From Pseudomonadota bacterium (lineage in GTDB: Bacteria; Pseudomonadota; Alphaproteobacteria; Rhodobacterales; Rhodobacteraceae), in the NCBI GenBank assembly GCA_021813365.1, contig JAKALB010000010.1:1-40686 (forward strand): a stretch of 40,686 bases of DNA, written 5' to 3'. Position 1 is the first letter of the stretch. Each line of letters opens with the position of its first letter. The notes under the pieces are model-generated. The model was not told where the DNA came from, did no database searches, and worked only from the letters and a program-made list of their open reading frames with translations. Positions 24,901-35,463 of the stretch are shown in pieces. The position numbers and the translations under genes are program-made.

Positions 24901-26485
24901 ATGACCAACCTCGTTCCGATCGGCCGGGCGCTGATCTCTGTCTCGGACAAGACCGGCTTGCTGGAGCTGGCGCGCGCGGGCCGACTATGGGGTCGAGCTG
25001 ATTTCGACCGGCGGCACATCGGCCATGTTGCGGGCGGCAGGGCTGAAGGTGCGGGACGTGGCCGAGGTGACGGGTTTTCCCGAAATGATGGATGGCCGGG
25101 TGAAGACGCTGCATCCGGCGATTCACGGCGGGTTGCTGGCGCTGCGCGACGATGATGAACATCTGCTGGCCATGGCCGCCCATGGGATCGAGCCGATCGA
25201 CCTGCTGATCGTGAACCTGTATCCGTTCGAGGAAACCGTGGCCAGGGGCGCCGACCACGACACCTGCATCGAGAACATCGACATCGGCGGGCCGGCGATG
25301 ATCCGTGCGGCGGCCAAGAATCACCGGTTCGTGACCGTGCTGACCGATCCGGCGGATTACCAGCCGCTGCTTGACCAGATGCGGGTGCAGGATGGCGCGA
25401 CCAGCCTGGGCTTTCGCCAGAGGATGGCGCTGAACGCCTTTTCGCGCACGGCGGCCTATGATGCGGCGGTCAGCGGCTGGCTGGCCGGCGAGTTGAAAGA
25501 GCCGTTTCCGCGCTATCGCAGCCTTGCCGGCAAATTCGCGCAAGGCCTGCGCTATGGCGAGAATCCGCATCAGCAGGCGGCGTTCTACACCGACGGCACC
25601 CGGCGCGAGGGCGTGGCGACGGCGCATCAGTGGCAGGGCAAGGAACTGTCCTACAACAACATCAACGACACCGATGCCGCCTTTGAACTGGTGGCAGAGT
25701 TTGCCGGCGAGGGGCCGGCCTGCGTGATCGTCAAACATGCCAATCCCTGTGGCGTGGGCAAGGCGGCAACGCTGCGCGAGGCTTACCTGCGCGCCCATGC
25801 CTGCGATCAGACCAGTGCCTTTGGCGGGATCGTGGCGCTGAACGACGTGCTGGATGCCGAGACGGCCGAGGAAATCGTCAGGATCTTCACCGAAGTCGTG
25901 ATCGCCCCGGGTGCCAGCGACGCGGCCAGGGCGGTCTTTGCCACCAGGAAGAACCTGCGCCTGCTGACCACCGGCGGCCTGCCGGATCCGCGCGCCAGGG
26001 GGCTGACCTTCCGGCAGGTGGCCGGCGGGTTCCTGGTGCAGGACCGCGATTTCGCCGGGCTGCCGGCCAGCGACCTGAAGGTGGTGACGAAGCGGGCGCC
26101 GACCCCGGCCGAGATGCAGGACATGCTGTTCGCCTGGAAAGTGGCCAAACATGTGAAATCGAACGCCATCGTCTATGCGAAGAACGGTGCGACCGTGGGT
26201 ATCGGCGCGGGCCAGATGAGCCGGGTCGACAGCACGCGAATCGCCGCGCGCAAGGCGGGCGACATGGCCGAGGCCCTCGGGCTGACCGAAAGCCCCACCA
26301 TCGGCTCGGTCGTGGCGTCGGATGCGTTCTTTCCCTTCCCCGACGGGCTGCTGGCGGCGGCCGAGGCCGGAGCCACGGCAGTGATCCAGCCGGGCGGGTC
26401 GTTGAGCGATGACAAGGTGATCGCGGCGGCGGATGCGGCCGGGCTGGCGATGGTCTTCACCGGCCAGCGGCATTTCCGGCACTGA
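24901..26485 (+). pseudogene. purH: AICAR formyltransferase/IMP cyclohydrolase, frameshifted near 24978
   Basis: Bifunctional enzyme for the last two steps of purine synthesis. The N-terminus [20 protein letters not shown] (ATG 24901) is in one frame up to GCG at 24976-24978; the protein then continues in another frame from GCC at 24980 ([12 protein letters not shown], then [12 protein letters not shown] at 25025 onward) to the stop at 26485. The expected join is ARA-Leu-ADYG, so two bases (CT of a CTG codon) appear deleted after 24978. All else is intact: MGS domain with [17 protein letters not shown], and transformylase motifs [41 protein letters not shown]. Purine synthesis is normally needed and everything downstream is well preserved, so a sequencing or assembly error is as likely as a true recent mutation. 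lspA begins 5 bp after the stop. Confidence 0.88.
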
Positions 26486-26490
26486 CGCGC

Positions 26491-27000
26491 ATGATCCGCC
26501 GCGCGCCCCTGCCCTTGACCGCCCTGATCGTGCTGGTGCTGGACCAGGCCAGCAAGATCGGCGTGCTGTGGGGGCTGAAGCTGGACAAGGTCGAAATGGT
26601 CGAGGTGTTTCCGCCTTATCTGGTGTTCCGCATGGCCTGGAATCGCGGCGTGAACTTCGGCCTGATGGCCGATGACGGCGATCTGATGCGCTGGGGGCTG
26701 ATCGCGCTGGCCCTGTCGATTTCCGCCTGGGTCTGGATCTGGGTCCGGCGCGAGGGCCATGGGCTGGCCATGCAGATCGCCGCGGGGCTCCTGATCGGCG
26801 GCGCGGCAGGCAATGTGATCGACCGGCTGGCCTATGGCGCGGTGGCCGATTTCCTGAACATGGCCTGCTGCGGCATCGAAAATCCCTTCAGCTTCAACCT
26901 GGCCGATCTCGGTGTGTTCCTGGGTGCGGTGGGGCTCGTGCTGTTGTCCGGCGGCAAGACCCCGCCCGCCGCCCGCAGCCGGCGCCGAAACAGGCCGTGA
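26491..27000 (+). CDS. lspA: Lipoprotein signal peptidase (signal peptidase II)
   Basis: Inner-membrane aspartic protease that removes signal peptides from prolipoproteins after diacylglyceryl transfer. The 169 residues contain four predicted membrane spans (about 8-25, 68-86, 93-112, 131-150). Family motifs: [14 protein letters not shown] (the N-x-G-x-x-F/S-G-L region), [20 protein letters not shown] (catalytic Asp region) and [13 protein letters not shown] (second catalytic Asp). It follows purH by 5 bp in the same direction and precedes a lipoprotein gene that would be one of its substrates. Confidence 0.95.
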   Translation: MIRRAPLPLTALIVLVLDQASKIGVLWGLKLDKVEMVEVFPPYLVFRMAWNRGVNFGLMADDGDLMRWGLIALALSISAWVWIWVRREGHGLAMQIAAGLLIGGAAGNVIDRLAYGAVADFLNMACCGIENPFSFNLADLGVFLGAVGLVLLSGGKTPPAARSRRRNRP

Positions 27001-27048
27001 CGCGCAGGAATGGATCGGCTAAGACGGGCCGAAGCGATGGAGTGGCGG

Positions 27049-27591
27049 ATGAAGGCTAGGTCAGGGCTTCTCGCACTGGTGTGTGCGGCGACGCTGTCGG
27101 CCTGCGCCGGCAGTGGCACGCCGCAGCTGATGAATCTGCGCTCGGCCAGCGACGGGCCGGACGAATTCTCCATCCTGCCGCCCAAGGGGCTGGAAATGCC
27201 GGCCGATCTGACCGCGCTGCCCGATCCGACCCCGGGCGGCGCGAATCTGACGGACCGTGACCCGAAGGGCGATGCGATCGCGGCCCTGGGCGGCAAACCG
27301 GCCAAGGCCCCTGCGGCAGCATTCGCAGGGGTTCCGGCGGGCGATCGGGCGCTGCTGGCCTATGCCGGCCGCTTCGGTCTGGTGCAGGGCATCCGCGACC
27401 TTCTGGCCGCAGAAGATCTCGATTGGCGCCGCCGCCACGACGGCCGCCTGCTGGAAAGACTTTTCGACGTCAGCGTCTATTACAAGGCCTATCGCGACTT
27501 TCAGCTGAACCAGTTCCAGGAACTGGCCTACTGGCGGTCACGGGGCGCAGCCACGCCCTCGGCCCCGCCGCCGCTGAAGGGCGAAGACTGA
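27049..27591 (+). CDS. DUF3035 lipoprotein
   Basis: 180-residue predicted lipoprotein. The signal peptide MKARSGLLALVCAATLSACA has a lipobox L-S-A-C with the lipidated Cys at residue 19 and Ala at +2, which favours outer-membrane sorting. The mature part begins with a conserved DUF3035 segment (DEFSILPPKGLEMPADLTAL followed by PDPTPGGANLTDRDP). No enzyme motif. ATG 27049 is preferred over ATGs at 27010 and 27037 because GGAG lies six bases upstream and it gives a proper signal peptide. Its position directly after lspA is consistent with a shared transcript. Confidence 0.87.
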   Translation: MKARSGLLALVCAATLSACAGSGTPQLMNLRSASDGPDEFSILPPKGLEMPADLTALPDPTPGGANLTDRDPKGDAIAALGGKPAKAPAAAFAGVPAGDRALLAYAGRFGLVQGIRDLLAAEDLDWRRRHDGRLLERLFDVSVYYKAYRDFQLNQFQELAYWRSRGAATPSAPPPLKGED

Positions 27592-27673
27592 TCTCGCATC
27601 TCACAAGCCCGTGCCGGCCGCACGGCAGGGCTTGCCTTGGCGCCCGTCTCGTCTAGCCTGCCCGGACCGCGAC

Positions 27674-27726
27674 CTTTCAACTTGGGAAAAATATCCCACG
27701 GGGGGCCGGGGGGTGTGAAACCCCCC
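27674..27726 (+). repeat. Half copy of the composite palindromic repeat
   Basis: Diverged arm CTTTCAACTTGGGAAAAATA followed by TCCC (27674-27697), then hairpin GGGGGGTGTGAAACCCCCC (27708-27726). It lies between the DUF3035 gene and the M16 peptidase pair, 28 bp before the next start, and would terminate the purH-lspA transcript. Confidence 0.7.
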
Positions 27727-27754
27727 GCCCCGGGCCGGGACAGGGAGGAACGGC

Positions 27755-29101
27755 ATGATCCTGCGTTTGGCTCTGGCGCTGCTGGCGGTCCCGGTGCTGG
27801 TGTTGCTGGCGCCGTCGGGCCTGCGCGCGGCGCCGGTGACGACCGATCGGCTGGACAACGGCATGCAGATCGTGGTGATCGAGGATCATCGCGCACCGGT
27901 GGTGGTGCACATGGTCTGGTACAGGATCGGTGCCGCAGATGAGGATCCGGGCCACAGCGGCATCGCGCATTTTCTGGAGCATCTGATGTTTCAGGGCACG
28001 CAACAGCTGGAGCCCGGAGAATTCAGCCGGATCGTCGAGGCGCAGGGCGGCAATGACAATGCCTTTACCACGCCGGACTATACCGCCTATTTCCAGCGCG
28101 TCGCGGCGGACCGGCTGGGCCTGATGATGCGCCTCGAAGCCGACCGGATGCGCAACCTGAACCTGACCGAGCAGGATGTGGACACGGAACGTGCCGTGAT
28201 CCTGGATGAACGCAACCAGCGCACCGACAGCGATCCCGGCAGTCTGTTCCGCGAACAGATGATGGCCGCGCAATACCTGAACCATCCCTATGGCATCCCG
28301 GTCATCGGCTGGCGGCACGAGATCGAGCAGCTGTCGCGGCAGGATGCGCTGGATTTCTATCAGGCCAATTACGCGCCCAACAATGCGATCCTGGTGGTGG
28401 CGGGCGATGTGCAGCCCGGCGAGGTGCTGGCCCTGGCTCGCGCGACCTATGGCCCGCTTCCGCCCTCGGACCGCATCCGCCCGCGCAGCCGCCCGACCGA
28501 GCCGCCGCAACTGGCCGAGCGCCGCGTGCAATTCGTCGATGAACGGGTCAGCGATCCTTATGTGATGCGGACCTATCTGGCGCCGGAACGCAACCCGGGC
28601 GATCAGCGCAAGGCCGCGGCCCTGACGATCCTGTCCGAGCTGCTGGGCGGCAACGCCACGACCGCGGTCCTGGCCAGGGCCCTGCAGTTCGACACGCAGC
28701 AGGCCGTCTATACCGGCGCCTACTATGACGGGCTGTCGCTGGATGCGACGACCTTCGGCCTGATCGTCGCTCCGCCGCCGGGTCAGGGCCTGAAGGAGAC
28801 CGAGGCGGCGATGGACGGCGTGCTGGCCCGATTCCTCGCCGATGGCGTGAATGCCGAGGATCTGGCCCGCATCAAGGCGCAGATCAGGGCCGAGACGATC
28901 TATGGCGATGACAACACCCAGGGGCTGGCGCGGAAATACGGTGCCGCCCTTTCGATCGGGCTGACGGTGCAGGACATCCGGGATTGGCCCGACATCCTGC
29001 AATCGGTCACGGCCGAAGAGGTGATGGCTGCCGCGCGTGAGGTGCTGGATCGGAAACGCGCGGTCACCGGCTGGCTGACTGCAAGGGAGGAGGCGCCATG
29101 A
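27755..29101 (+). CDS. M16 family zinc peptidase, catalytic subunit type
   Basis: 448-residue periplasmic metallopeptidase of the pitrilysin/insulinase superfamily. A signal peptide spans about 1-26 (MILRLALALLAVPVLVLLAP, ending SGLRAAP). The inverted zinc motif H-x-x-E-H is HFLEH at about residues 72-76 and the third ligand Glu is in VILDERNQR about 76 residues later, the spacing usual for the family. The C-terminal M16_C domain starts around residue 190 (HPYGIPVIGWRHEIEQLSRQ). It overlaps the next gene by four bases (ATGA); the two products very likely form a heterodimer. Confidence 0.93.
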   Translation: MILRLALALLAVPVLVLLAPSGLRAAPVTTDRLDNGMQIVVIEDHRAPVVVHMVWYRIGAADEDPGHSGIAHFLEHLMFQGTQQLEPGEFSRIVEAQGGNDNAFTTPDYTAYFQRVAADRLGLMMRLEADRMRNLNLTEQDVDTERAVILDERNQRTDSDPGSLFREQMMAAQYLNHPYGIPVIGWRHEIEQLSRQDALDFYQANYAPNNAILVVAGDVQPGEVLALARATYGPLPPSDRIRPRSRPTEPPQLAERRVQFVDERVSDPYVMRTYLAPERNPGDQRKAAALTILSELLGGNATTAVLARALQFDTQQAVYTGAYYDGLSLDATTFGLIVAPPPGQGLKETEAAMDGVLARFLADGVNAEDLARIKAQIRAETIYGDDNTQGLARKYGAALSIGLTVQDIRDWPDILQSVTAEEVMAAAREVLDRKRAVTGWLTAREEAP

Positions 29102-30399
29102 TCGCCGCGGCATTGCGCATGGTGGCGGTGCTGGCCGTCATGGCCTGGCCCGCGATGGCCGAGATCCGCATCCAGGAAGTGACCTCTCCGGGCGGCATCA
29201 GGGCCTGGCTGGTCGAGGATCACAACATCGCCTTCACGGCGATGAACATCCGTTTTCTGGGCGGCACCTCGCTGGACGATCCGGCCCGGCGCGGCGCGGT
29301 GAACCTGATGACCGCGCTGATCGAGGAGGGCTCGGGCGAGATGGACGCGCAGGCCTTTGCCAGGGCGCGCGACGGGCTGGCGGCGGATTTCCGTTTCGAC
29401 AGCGATCTGGACGGGGTGGGGGTTTCGGCCCGGTTCCTGACCGAGAACCGCGATGCCGCGCTGGACCTGCTGCACCAGGCGCTGACCCGGCCACGGTTTG
29501 ACCCCGATGCGATCGAACGGGTGCGCGGCCAGGTCATGTCGGTGCTGCGCGGCAAGGCGAAAGACCCCGAAGCGATCGCCAGTCAGGCATTGATGGCGCG
29601 CGCCTTCGGCAGCCATCCCTACGGCAGCGATGGCACCGGCACCGAGGCCAGCGTGACTGCCCTGACCCGCGATGACGTCGTTGCGGCCTGGAAGGGTGCC
29701 CTGGCGCGCGACCGGATCTTCGTGGCGGTGGCGGGCGATGTGACGGCGGCGGAACTGGGGCCGATGCTGGACAGGCTGCTGGGCGATCTGCCGGCAACCG
29801 GCCTGGCGCAGCCCGGGCGGGCGGCGCTGAACGCCCAGGGCGGCATCGAGCAGATCGGCTTTCCCGGACCGCAAAGCTCGATCGGGTTCTATCAGGGCGG
29901 CATCCGGTTCGAGGATCCGGATTACTTCGCCGCCGCCGTGCTGAACGAGATCATCGGCGGCGACCGGTTCAATTCCCGGCTGATGGACGAATTGCGGGAA
30001 AAGCGGGGGCTGACCTACGGCGTGGGCACCGGGCTGGCGGCCTTTGACCATGGCGAGATGCTGTCGGGCCGTCTGGCGACCGCGAATGACCGGGTGGGCG
30101 AAGCGATTCAGGTGATTCGCGACCAGTGGGCCGACATTGCCGCGCATGGCGTGACCCAGGCCGAGCTGGACGCCGCCAAGACCTACATGACCGGCGCCTA
30201 TCCTCTGCGGTTCGACGGCAACGGCCGGATCGCCTCGATCCTGGTGGGAATGCAGATCCTGGGGTTGCCGGTGGATTATCCGGCCACGCGAAACCAGAGG
30301 ATCGCCGCGGTGACGCTGGCGGATGTGGCCCGGGTGGCGAAACGGCTGATCCGGCCCGAGCAGCTGTTCTTCGTCGTGGTGGGTGACGCCAGGCTGTAG
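29098..30399 (+). CDS. M16 family peptidase-like protein, inactive-partner type
   Basis: 433-residue exported protein (signal peptide [21 protein letters not shown]) with the M16 fold but no H-x-x-E-H motif: the equivalent helix reads [15 protein letters not shown]. It keeps the arginine-tyrosine pair of the substrate-binding partner subunit in [20 protein letters not shown]. In two-subunit M16B peptidases one subunit supplies zinc chemistry and the other the R/Y pair, exactly the division seen between this gene and the one before it. The start overlaps the stop of the catalytic partner. Confidence 0.92.
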   Translation: MIAAALRMVAVLAVMAWPAMAEIRIQEVTSPGGIRAWLVEDHNIAFTAMNIRFLGGTSLDDPARRGAVNLMTALIEEGSGEMDAQAFARARDGLAADFRFDSDLDGVGVSARFLTENRDAALDLLHQALTRPRFDPDAIERVRGQVMSVLRGKAKDPEAIASQALMARAFGSHPYGSDGTGTEASVTALTRDDVVAAWKGALARDRIFVAVAGDVTAAELGPMLDRLLGDLPATGLAQPGRAALNAQGGIEQIGFPGPQSSIGFYQGGIRFEDPDYFAAAVLNEIIGGDRFNSRLMDELREKRGLTYGVGTGLAAFDHGEMLSGRLATANDRVGEAIQVIRDQWADIAAHGVTQAELDAAKTYMTGAYPLRFDGNGRIASILVGMQILGLPVDYPATRNQRIAAVTLADVARVAKRLIRPEQLFFVVVGDARL

Positions 30400-30467
30400 G
30401 AGGGGCCCGCCGGCGCAGCCCACCGAATCTGTGGCTCTTGCCGGCGGGGGCTGCTATCCTTGGTGGC

Positions 30468-32279
30468 ATGACGTTGCATCACCCCAATATCCATGAAACC
30501 CGACCGGAATCACGCCCGGTGATCCGCCCGCTGGACGAGGCGGCGATCAACCGCATCGCGGCGGGGGAAGTGGTGGAGCGCCCGGCCAGTGCCGTGAAGG
30601 AACTGGTGGAAAACGCGCTGGACGCGGGCGCAGGCCGGGTGGTCGTGGATTATGCGGGGGGCGGCAAGACCCTGATCCGGGTGACGGATGACGGCTGCGG
30701 CATGACGGCGGCCGACCTGCCCCTGGCCGTGGCGCGGCATGCGACCAGCAAGATCGACGGCAGCAACCTCATGGATATCCACTCCTTCGGTTTCCGCGGC
30801 GAGGCCCTGGCCTCGCTGGGCGCGGTGGGGCGGTTGACCATCACCAGCCGGGTGGCGGGCCAGGACGGGGCGGCGATCACGGTCGCCGGGGCGCGCGAGA
30901 CGCCGGTGCGGCCGGCGGCGGCGGCACCGGGGACGGTGGTTGAGGTGCGCGATCTGTTCTTTGCCACGCCCGCCCGGCTGAAATTCCTGCGGACCGACCG
31001 GGCCGAGGCGCAGGCGATTGCCGAGGCGGTCCGGCGGCTGGCGCTGGCCGAACCGGGCGTGGGATTCACTCTGAACGAACTGGTCGAAGGCGCGGCGCCG
31101 CGGGTGATCCTGCGCGCCGATCCCGAGACGGGGGCCCCGGATCAGGCACTGAGGGCGCGGCTGACACGGATTCTGGGGCGCGAATTCGCCGACAATGCGA
31201 TCTGGGTCGATCTGGAACGCGACGGGTTGCGGCTGCAAGGCTATGCCGCGCTGCCGACCTATTCGCGTGGCTCCTCGGTGCAGCAATTCGTGTTCGTCAA
31301 CGGTCGGCCGGTTCAGGACAGGATGCTGCTGACCGCGCTGAGGGTGGCCTATTTCGACGTGCTCGGCCGTGACCGGCATCCGGCGGCGGTGTTGAACCTG
31401 ATCGCAGATCCCGAGCGGGTGGATGTGAACGTGCATCCCGCCAAGGCCGAAGTGCGGTTTCGTGAACCGGAAGCGGCGCGCAGCCTGATCATCGGGGGCC
31501 TGCGCGGGCTGCTGGCCGGCGGGGCGCGGCGCGCATCGTCCACGGTGGCGGGGGCAACGCTGGCGGCCTTCCGGCCCGGGATGGACCGGCCGGCGCCGCA
31601 GGTGCTGGCGCGGAGTCTGGCCTGGCAGGCGCCGGCGGCGGGCTTTGCCGAGGCGCCCTCTGCCCGGGTGGAGCCCGCGGCGCCCCAGGGCGCGGAGACC
31701 CATCCGCTGGGCGCGGCCCGGGCGCAGGTGCATGAGAATTACATCATCGCCCAGACCGCGACGGGCATGGTGATCATCGACCAGCACGCGGCGCATGAAC
31801 GGCTGGTCTACGAACGGCTGAAGGCGCAGTTGGCGGAGCACGGCATCGCGACCCAGGCGCTGCTGATCCCGGAAATCGTGGAGCTTGCGCCCCCGGATGC
31901 CGCGCGGCTGCTGGAGGCGGCAGCCGATCTTGCGCTGCTGGGGTTGGTGGTCGAACCCTTCGGCGGCGGGGCCGTGGCGGTGCGGGAAGTGCCGGCGATC
32001 CTTGGCCAGATTTCGGCCCGCGGACTGCTGATGGATGTGCTGGACGAACTGGATCAGATCGGCGTCGAGGGGCTGAAGGGGCGCATCGATGCGATCCTCA
32101 GCCGGATGGCCTGTCACGGCTCGGTCCGCGCGGGCCGGCAGATGCGGGTCGAAGAGATGAACGCCCTCTTGCGCGAGATGGAGGCGACGCCCAATTCGGG
32201 CCAGTGCAACCACGGGCGGCCAACCTATGTCGAACTGCATCTGGCGGATATCGAACGCCTGTTCGGCAGGCGCGGATGA
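30468..32279 (+). CDS. mutL: DNA mismatch repair protein MutL
   Basis: GHKL ATPase that links mismatch recognition by MutS to strand cleavage. 603 residues. The ATPase motifs are complete: [20 protein letters not shown] with [33 protein letters not shown]. The C-terminal half has the endonuclease motif [12 protein letters not shown] (DQHA-x2-E-x4-E), [11 protein letters not shown] and GQCNHGRPT, so this MutL should nick DNA itself, as expected in an organism without MutH. ATG 30468 is the first conserved ATG; an upstream TTG at 30438 is less likely. The last bases overlap rmuC (ATGA). Confidence 0.96.
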   Translation: MTLHHPNIHETRPESRPVIRPLDEAAINRIAAGEVVERPASAVKELVENALDAGAGRVVVDYAGGGKTLIRVTDDGCGMTAADLPLAVARHATSKIDGSNLMDIHSFGFRGEALASLGAVGRLTITSRVAGQDGAAITVAGARETPVRPAAAAPGTVVEVRDLFFATPARLKFLRTDRAEAQAIAEAVRRLALAEPGVGFTLNELVEGAAPRVILRADPETGAPDQALRARLTRILGREFADNAIWVDLERDGLRLQGYAALPTYSRGSSVQQFVFVNGRPVQDRMLLTALRVAYFDVLGRDRHPAAVLNLIADPERVDVNVHPAKAEVRFREPEAARSLIIGGLRGLLAGGARRASSTVAGATLAAFRPGMDRPAPQVLARSLAWQAPAAGFAEAPSARVEPAAPQGAETHPLGAARAQVHENYIIAQTATGMVIIDQHAAHERLVYERLKAQLAEHGIATQALLIPEIVELAPPDAARLLEAAADLALLGLVVEPFGGGAVAVREVPAILGQISARGLLMDVLDELDQIGVEGLKGRIDAILSRMACHGSVRAGRQMRVEEMNALLREMEATPNSGQCNHGRPTYVELHLADIERLFGRRG

Positions 32280-33436
32280 TCACGCTGTTTGGACAGAGCT
32301 ATCGCTGGAGCGACCCCGAGGTTCTGGTGCCGGGGGGCGCGGTTCTGCTGTTGCTGTTGGTTCTGGGGTTGATCCTGCGGGCGGTGCTGCGCGGTTCGCG
32401 CGCCAGTGAGCCCCTGCTGCATGAACTGGGCTGGCTGAGCCAGCAGGTCCAGGCCTTGTCGAACGGGCAGCAGCAGCTGGCGGGCGGGCTGACCCATGTC
32501 AGCGAGGCGCAGGCACAGGCGCAAAAGGCGCTGCTGGGGCATCTGGAGGCCCGGCTGGCCGAGGTGAGCCGGGCCATGGGTGAACATCTGCAGGGCAGCT
32601 CGACCCGGACCGCCCACAGCCTGGGCGAACTGCGGCAAAGGCTCGAAACCATCGACAAGGCTCAGGCCAACATCGAAAAGCTGTCCGGCAATGTGCTGAG
32701 CCTGCAAGACATCCTGTCGAACAAGCAATTGCGCGGCGCCTTTGGGGAAATCCAGCTGCATGACATCGTGCAGAAGGCCATGCCGGCCGATGCCTATACG
32801 ATGCAGGCAACGCTGTCGAACGGCAGGCGGGCGGATTGCCTGATCCATCTGCCAAACCCGCCCGGCCCGATCGTGATCGACGCGAAATTTCCGCTGGAAG
32901 CCTATGAGGCGTTGCAGCGGGCCAATGGTGCGAGAGAGCAGGCCGAGGCGCAGCAGTTTTTCCGAACCAGCGTTCGTAATCATCTGCGCGCCATTGCCGA
33001 GAAATATATCCTCGAGGGGGAAACCGCCGATGGGGCACTGATGTTCCTGCCTTCGGAAGCGGTCTATGCCGAACTGCATTCGAACTTTGCCGACCTGGTG
33101 CGCGAAGGTTTTGCCGCGCGGGTCTGGATCGTCTCGCCCACCACCTGCATGGCGACGCTGAACACGATGCGGGCGATCCTCAAGGATGCACGGATGCGGG
33201 CTCAGGCCGGGGCGATCCGCAAGGAACTGAGCGCGCTTTATGCCGATGTGGACCGCCTGACCGAGCGCGTCGGCAATCTGGACCGGCATTTCGGCCAGGC
33301 GGCCAAGGATATCGAGGAAATCAAGACCAGCGCCGAAAAGGCCGGCAAACGGGCGCGGCGGCTGGACAATTTCGACTTCGAGGAACTGGCGCAACCCGAA
33401 GCTCCGCCGCCTCTGGTGCCCAAGGTGGCAGAATGA
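32276..33436 (+). CDS. rmuC: DNA recombination protein RmuC
   Basis: 386-residue protein of the RmuC family, which limits rearrangements at inverted repeats and has a PD-(D/E)XK-like nuclease fold. A membrane anchor lies near the N-terminus (about 20-40, [16 protein letters not shown]), followed by a coiled-coil region rich in Gln/Ala/Glu (about 50-150) and the conserved domain with [31 protein letters not shown] (the D-x-K core), [15 protein letters not shown] and [19 protein letters not shown]. It overlaps mutL upstream and the HutD gene downstream by four bases each, so it is translationally coupled to both. Confidence 0.94.
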   Translation: MITLFGQSYRWSDPEVLVPGGAVLLLLLVLGLILRAVLRGSRASEPLLHELGWLSQQVQALSNGQQQLAGGLTHVSEAQAQAQKALLGHLEARLAEVSRAMGEHLQGSSTRTAHSLGELRQRLETIDKAQANIEKLSGNVLSLQDILSNKQLRGAFGEIQLHDIVQKAMPADAYTMQATLSNGRRADCLIHLPNPPGPIVIDAKFPLEAYEALQRANGAREQAEAQQFFRTSVRNHLRAIAEKYILEGETADGALMFLPSEAVYAELHSNFADLVREGFAARVWIVSPTTCMATLNTMRAILKDARMRAQAGAIRKELSALYADVDRLTERVGNLDRHFGQAAKDIEEIKTSAEKAGKRARRLDNFDFEELAQPEAPPPLVPKVAE

Positions 33437-33975
33437 TCCTGACGCCGGACCGCTATCGCCGGATGCCCTGGGCCAATGGCAAGGGTGTGACCGAGGAAAT
33501 GTTGCGGATCGACGGGCCCGATGGCCTGGTGCTGCGGCTGTCGCGGGCGCAGGTCGTCGAGGACGGCGATTTCTCGCTGTTTCCGGGGATCGACCGGAGC
33601 CTGACCGTGCTGACCGGGCCGGGGTTCGACCTGGAGGGCGACGGGCTGGCCCTGCAGGCGCGGCCCATGCTGCCGGTGGCCTTTCCGGGTGATGTGCCGG
33701 TCAGGGCCATCGGCGTGACGGCGCCCTGCGACGATTTCAACGTGATGACCGCGCGGGCGCTGCCCCGGCCAGAGGTGCGGGTGATGCAGGCGGGGCAGGT
33801 GGCCTGGGGCGATTGGCTGGTGCTTTATGCGCTGGGCGCGGCGCGGGTCGGCGAGCGCGCATTGCCGGACCGGGCGCTGATGCTGGTGCAAGGCAGCGCC
33901 CGGCTGACCGAGGGGCGGGCGCTGGCCGTCAAGCTGGAGGGGCTGGACCCCGATCCGATGCGAAAGATCGGCTGA
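33433..33975 (+). CDS. HutD/Ves family protein
   Basis: 180-residue cupin-like protein (HutD family, bicupin fold). It begins [20 protein letters not shown], the strongly conserved opening of the family, followed by LRLSRAQVVEDGDFSLFPGI and DRSLTVLTGPG. HutD is associated with histidine utilisation in pseudomonads, but no hut gene is present here; the E. coli homologue Ves is cold-induced. The start overlaps the rmuC stop (ATGA). The 136 bp to the convergent rsmB gene contain no further gene. Confidence 0.87.
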   Translation: MILTPDRYRRMPWANGKGVTEEMLRIDGPDGLVLRLSRAQVVEDGDFSLFPGIDRSLTVLTGPGFDLEGDGLALQARPMLPVAFPGDVPVRAIGVTAPCDDFNVMTARALPRPEVRVMQAGQVAWGDWLVLYALGAARVGERALPDRALMLVQGSARLTEGRALAVKLEGLDPDPMRKIG

Positions 33976-34111
33976 CGCGGGCGCGGCAGAGCGGCACCGC
34001 CCTGGCGGCCGGGCAGAGACAGGCGCCGCCGGCCGCAGCAGCGGTCGATCCGATCGGAAAGGCCCCCCGGCGACGTGCCCCTGCCCGGCGCCCGGTGGCC
34101 GCACGGCCCGG

Positions 34112-35383
34112 TTACAGCCAGCGCATCCGGGCGATGAAGAATCCGTCCATGCCGCCGCGCTCGGCCCAGTGATCGGGTTTCAGGCGGATCGCCCCGGATT
34201 TGTGCAGCGCGGTCTTCGGCAGGCCCAGGGGTCTGGGCGCTTCGACCCGCAGGCCGGGGTGGCGGTTCATCGCGGCCTCCAGTTGGCCCTCGCCCTCTTC
34301 CGGCAGCAGCGAGCAGGTGCAGAACACCAGCCGCCCGCCGGGCTTCATGAAGGTCAGCGCGCGGTCCAGCAGCCGGGCCTGCAGGGCGATCAGGCCAGCC
34401 AGATCGCCGCCGTCCTTGACAAAGGGCAGGTCGGGGTGGCGGCGGATCGTGCCGGTGGCCGAACAGGGCGCATCGAGCAGGACGGCGTCGTATTTCTGCT
34501 CTGGCGCCCAGGTCAGGGCGTCGGCGGCGATGACTTCGGCCTGCATCCCGGTGCGGGCCAGATTCTCGCGCAGGCGTTTCAGGCGGGCTTCGGATATGTC
34601 CAGCGCCGTCACCTGCGCTCCGGCCGCGGCAAGTTGCAGCGTCTTGCCGCCCGGCGCGGCGCAAAGGTCCAGCACGCGCTCGCCCGGCCTGGCGTCCAGC
34701 ACCAGGGCGGCCACGGCGGCAGCGGCGTCCTGCACCCACCAGTCGCCCTCGACAAAGCCGGCCAGGGCAGAGATCTGGCCGGCGTCCGTGGCCAGCCGAT
34801 AGCTGCCGGTGGGCAGCAGCACCGCGCCGGGCGGGGCGGATTTGCCGGGCTTCACCGTCAGGTCAACCGGCGGAGACCTGGCGAACACGGTCTCCATCAC
34901 CGCGACGGCGGATTTGCCCCAGGCGCCCACCAGGCGCGGGCGCAGCCATTTCGGCAGAGCCTGCGTGCCTTGCAGCTGCGGCGCCGGGCCGACGGCGCGC
35001 AGCACGGCATTGACCAGGCCCGAGAAGTTCCGGGTGGCGGGATCGGCCTGGGCCAGGCCCACGGCCTCGTGCACCACGCCATGCGCGGCGGCGCCGGTGG
35101 CCAGCTCGCTGACCGCCAGGCGCAGGATGTTCCTGACCCGGATCGGTGGTGGCCTGGTGAAGCGGGGGGCCAGAAGCGTGTCGATCGGGCCGATCCGGCG
35201 CAGCGTGGTCGTGGCCAACCGCTGGGCGCGGGCGCGGTCGGCCGGTGCCAGCCCCGCAAGCGCGTCATCGGCCAAGAGGTCGGACAGCAGCCGACGGTCG
35301 ATCAGCACCGCGTTCAGCAGGCGCAATGCCGCCCCCCGCGCCGTGCTGGCCTGATCCCTCGCCTGATCCCTGGCCCGATCCAT
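34112..35383 (-). CDS. rsmB: 16S rRNA m5C methyltransferase, RsmB family
   Basis: SAM-dependent RNA (cytosine-C5) methyltransferase, expected target C967 of 16S rRNA. 423 residues: NusB-like RNA-binding domain (about 10-140, ARGAALRLLNAVLIDRRLLS) and the methyltransferase domain with VLDLCAAPGGKTLQLAAAGA (SAM loop), DAVLLDAPCSATGTIRRHPD (motif IV, first Cys) and LVFCTCSLLPEEGE (motif VI, nucleophilic Cys). ATG 35383 (MDRARDQARDQAS) is chosen; ATG 35425 would add 14 unconserved residues. It is divergent from the SDHAF4-like gene with 80 bp between starts. Confidence 0.92.
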   Translation of the reverse strand: MDRARDQARDQASTARGAALRLLNAVLIDRRLLSDLLADDALAGLAPADRARAQRLATTTLRRIGPIDTLLAPRFTRPPPIRVRNILRLAVSELATGAAAHGVVHEAVGLAQADPATRNFSGLVNAVLRAVGPAPQLQGTQALPKWLRPRLVGAWGKSAVAVMETVFARSPPVDLTVKPGKSAPPGAVLLPTGSYRLATDAGQISALAGFVEGDWWVQDAAAAVAALVLDARPGERVLDLCAAPGGKTLQLAAAGAQVTALDISEARLKRLRENLARTGMQAEVIAADALTWAPEQKYDAVLLDAPCSATGTIRRHPDLPFVKDGGDLAGLIALQARLLDRALTFMKPGGRLVFCTCSLLPEEGEGQLEAAMNRHPGLRVEAPRPLGLPKTALHKSGAIRLKPDHWAERGGMDGFFIARMRWL

Positions 35384-35463
35384 GTCTGCCCCCAATTGTC
35401 CGCACCTTGCCGCTGGCAGTTTCATGCCCCTATATCAGGGCAGAGCCGCGAAAGACCATCCCG

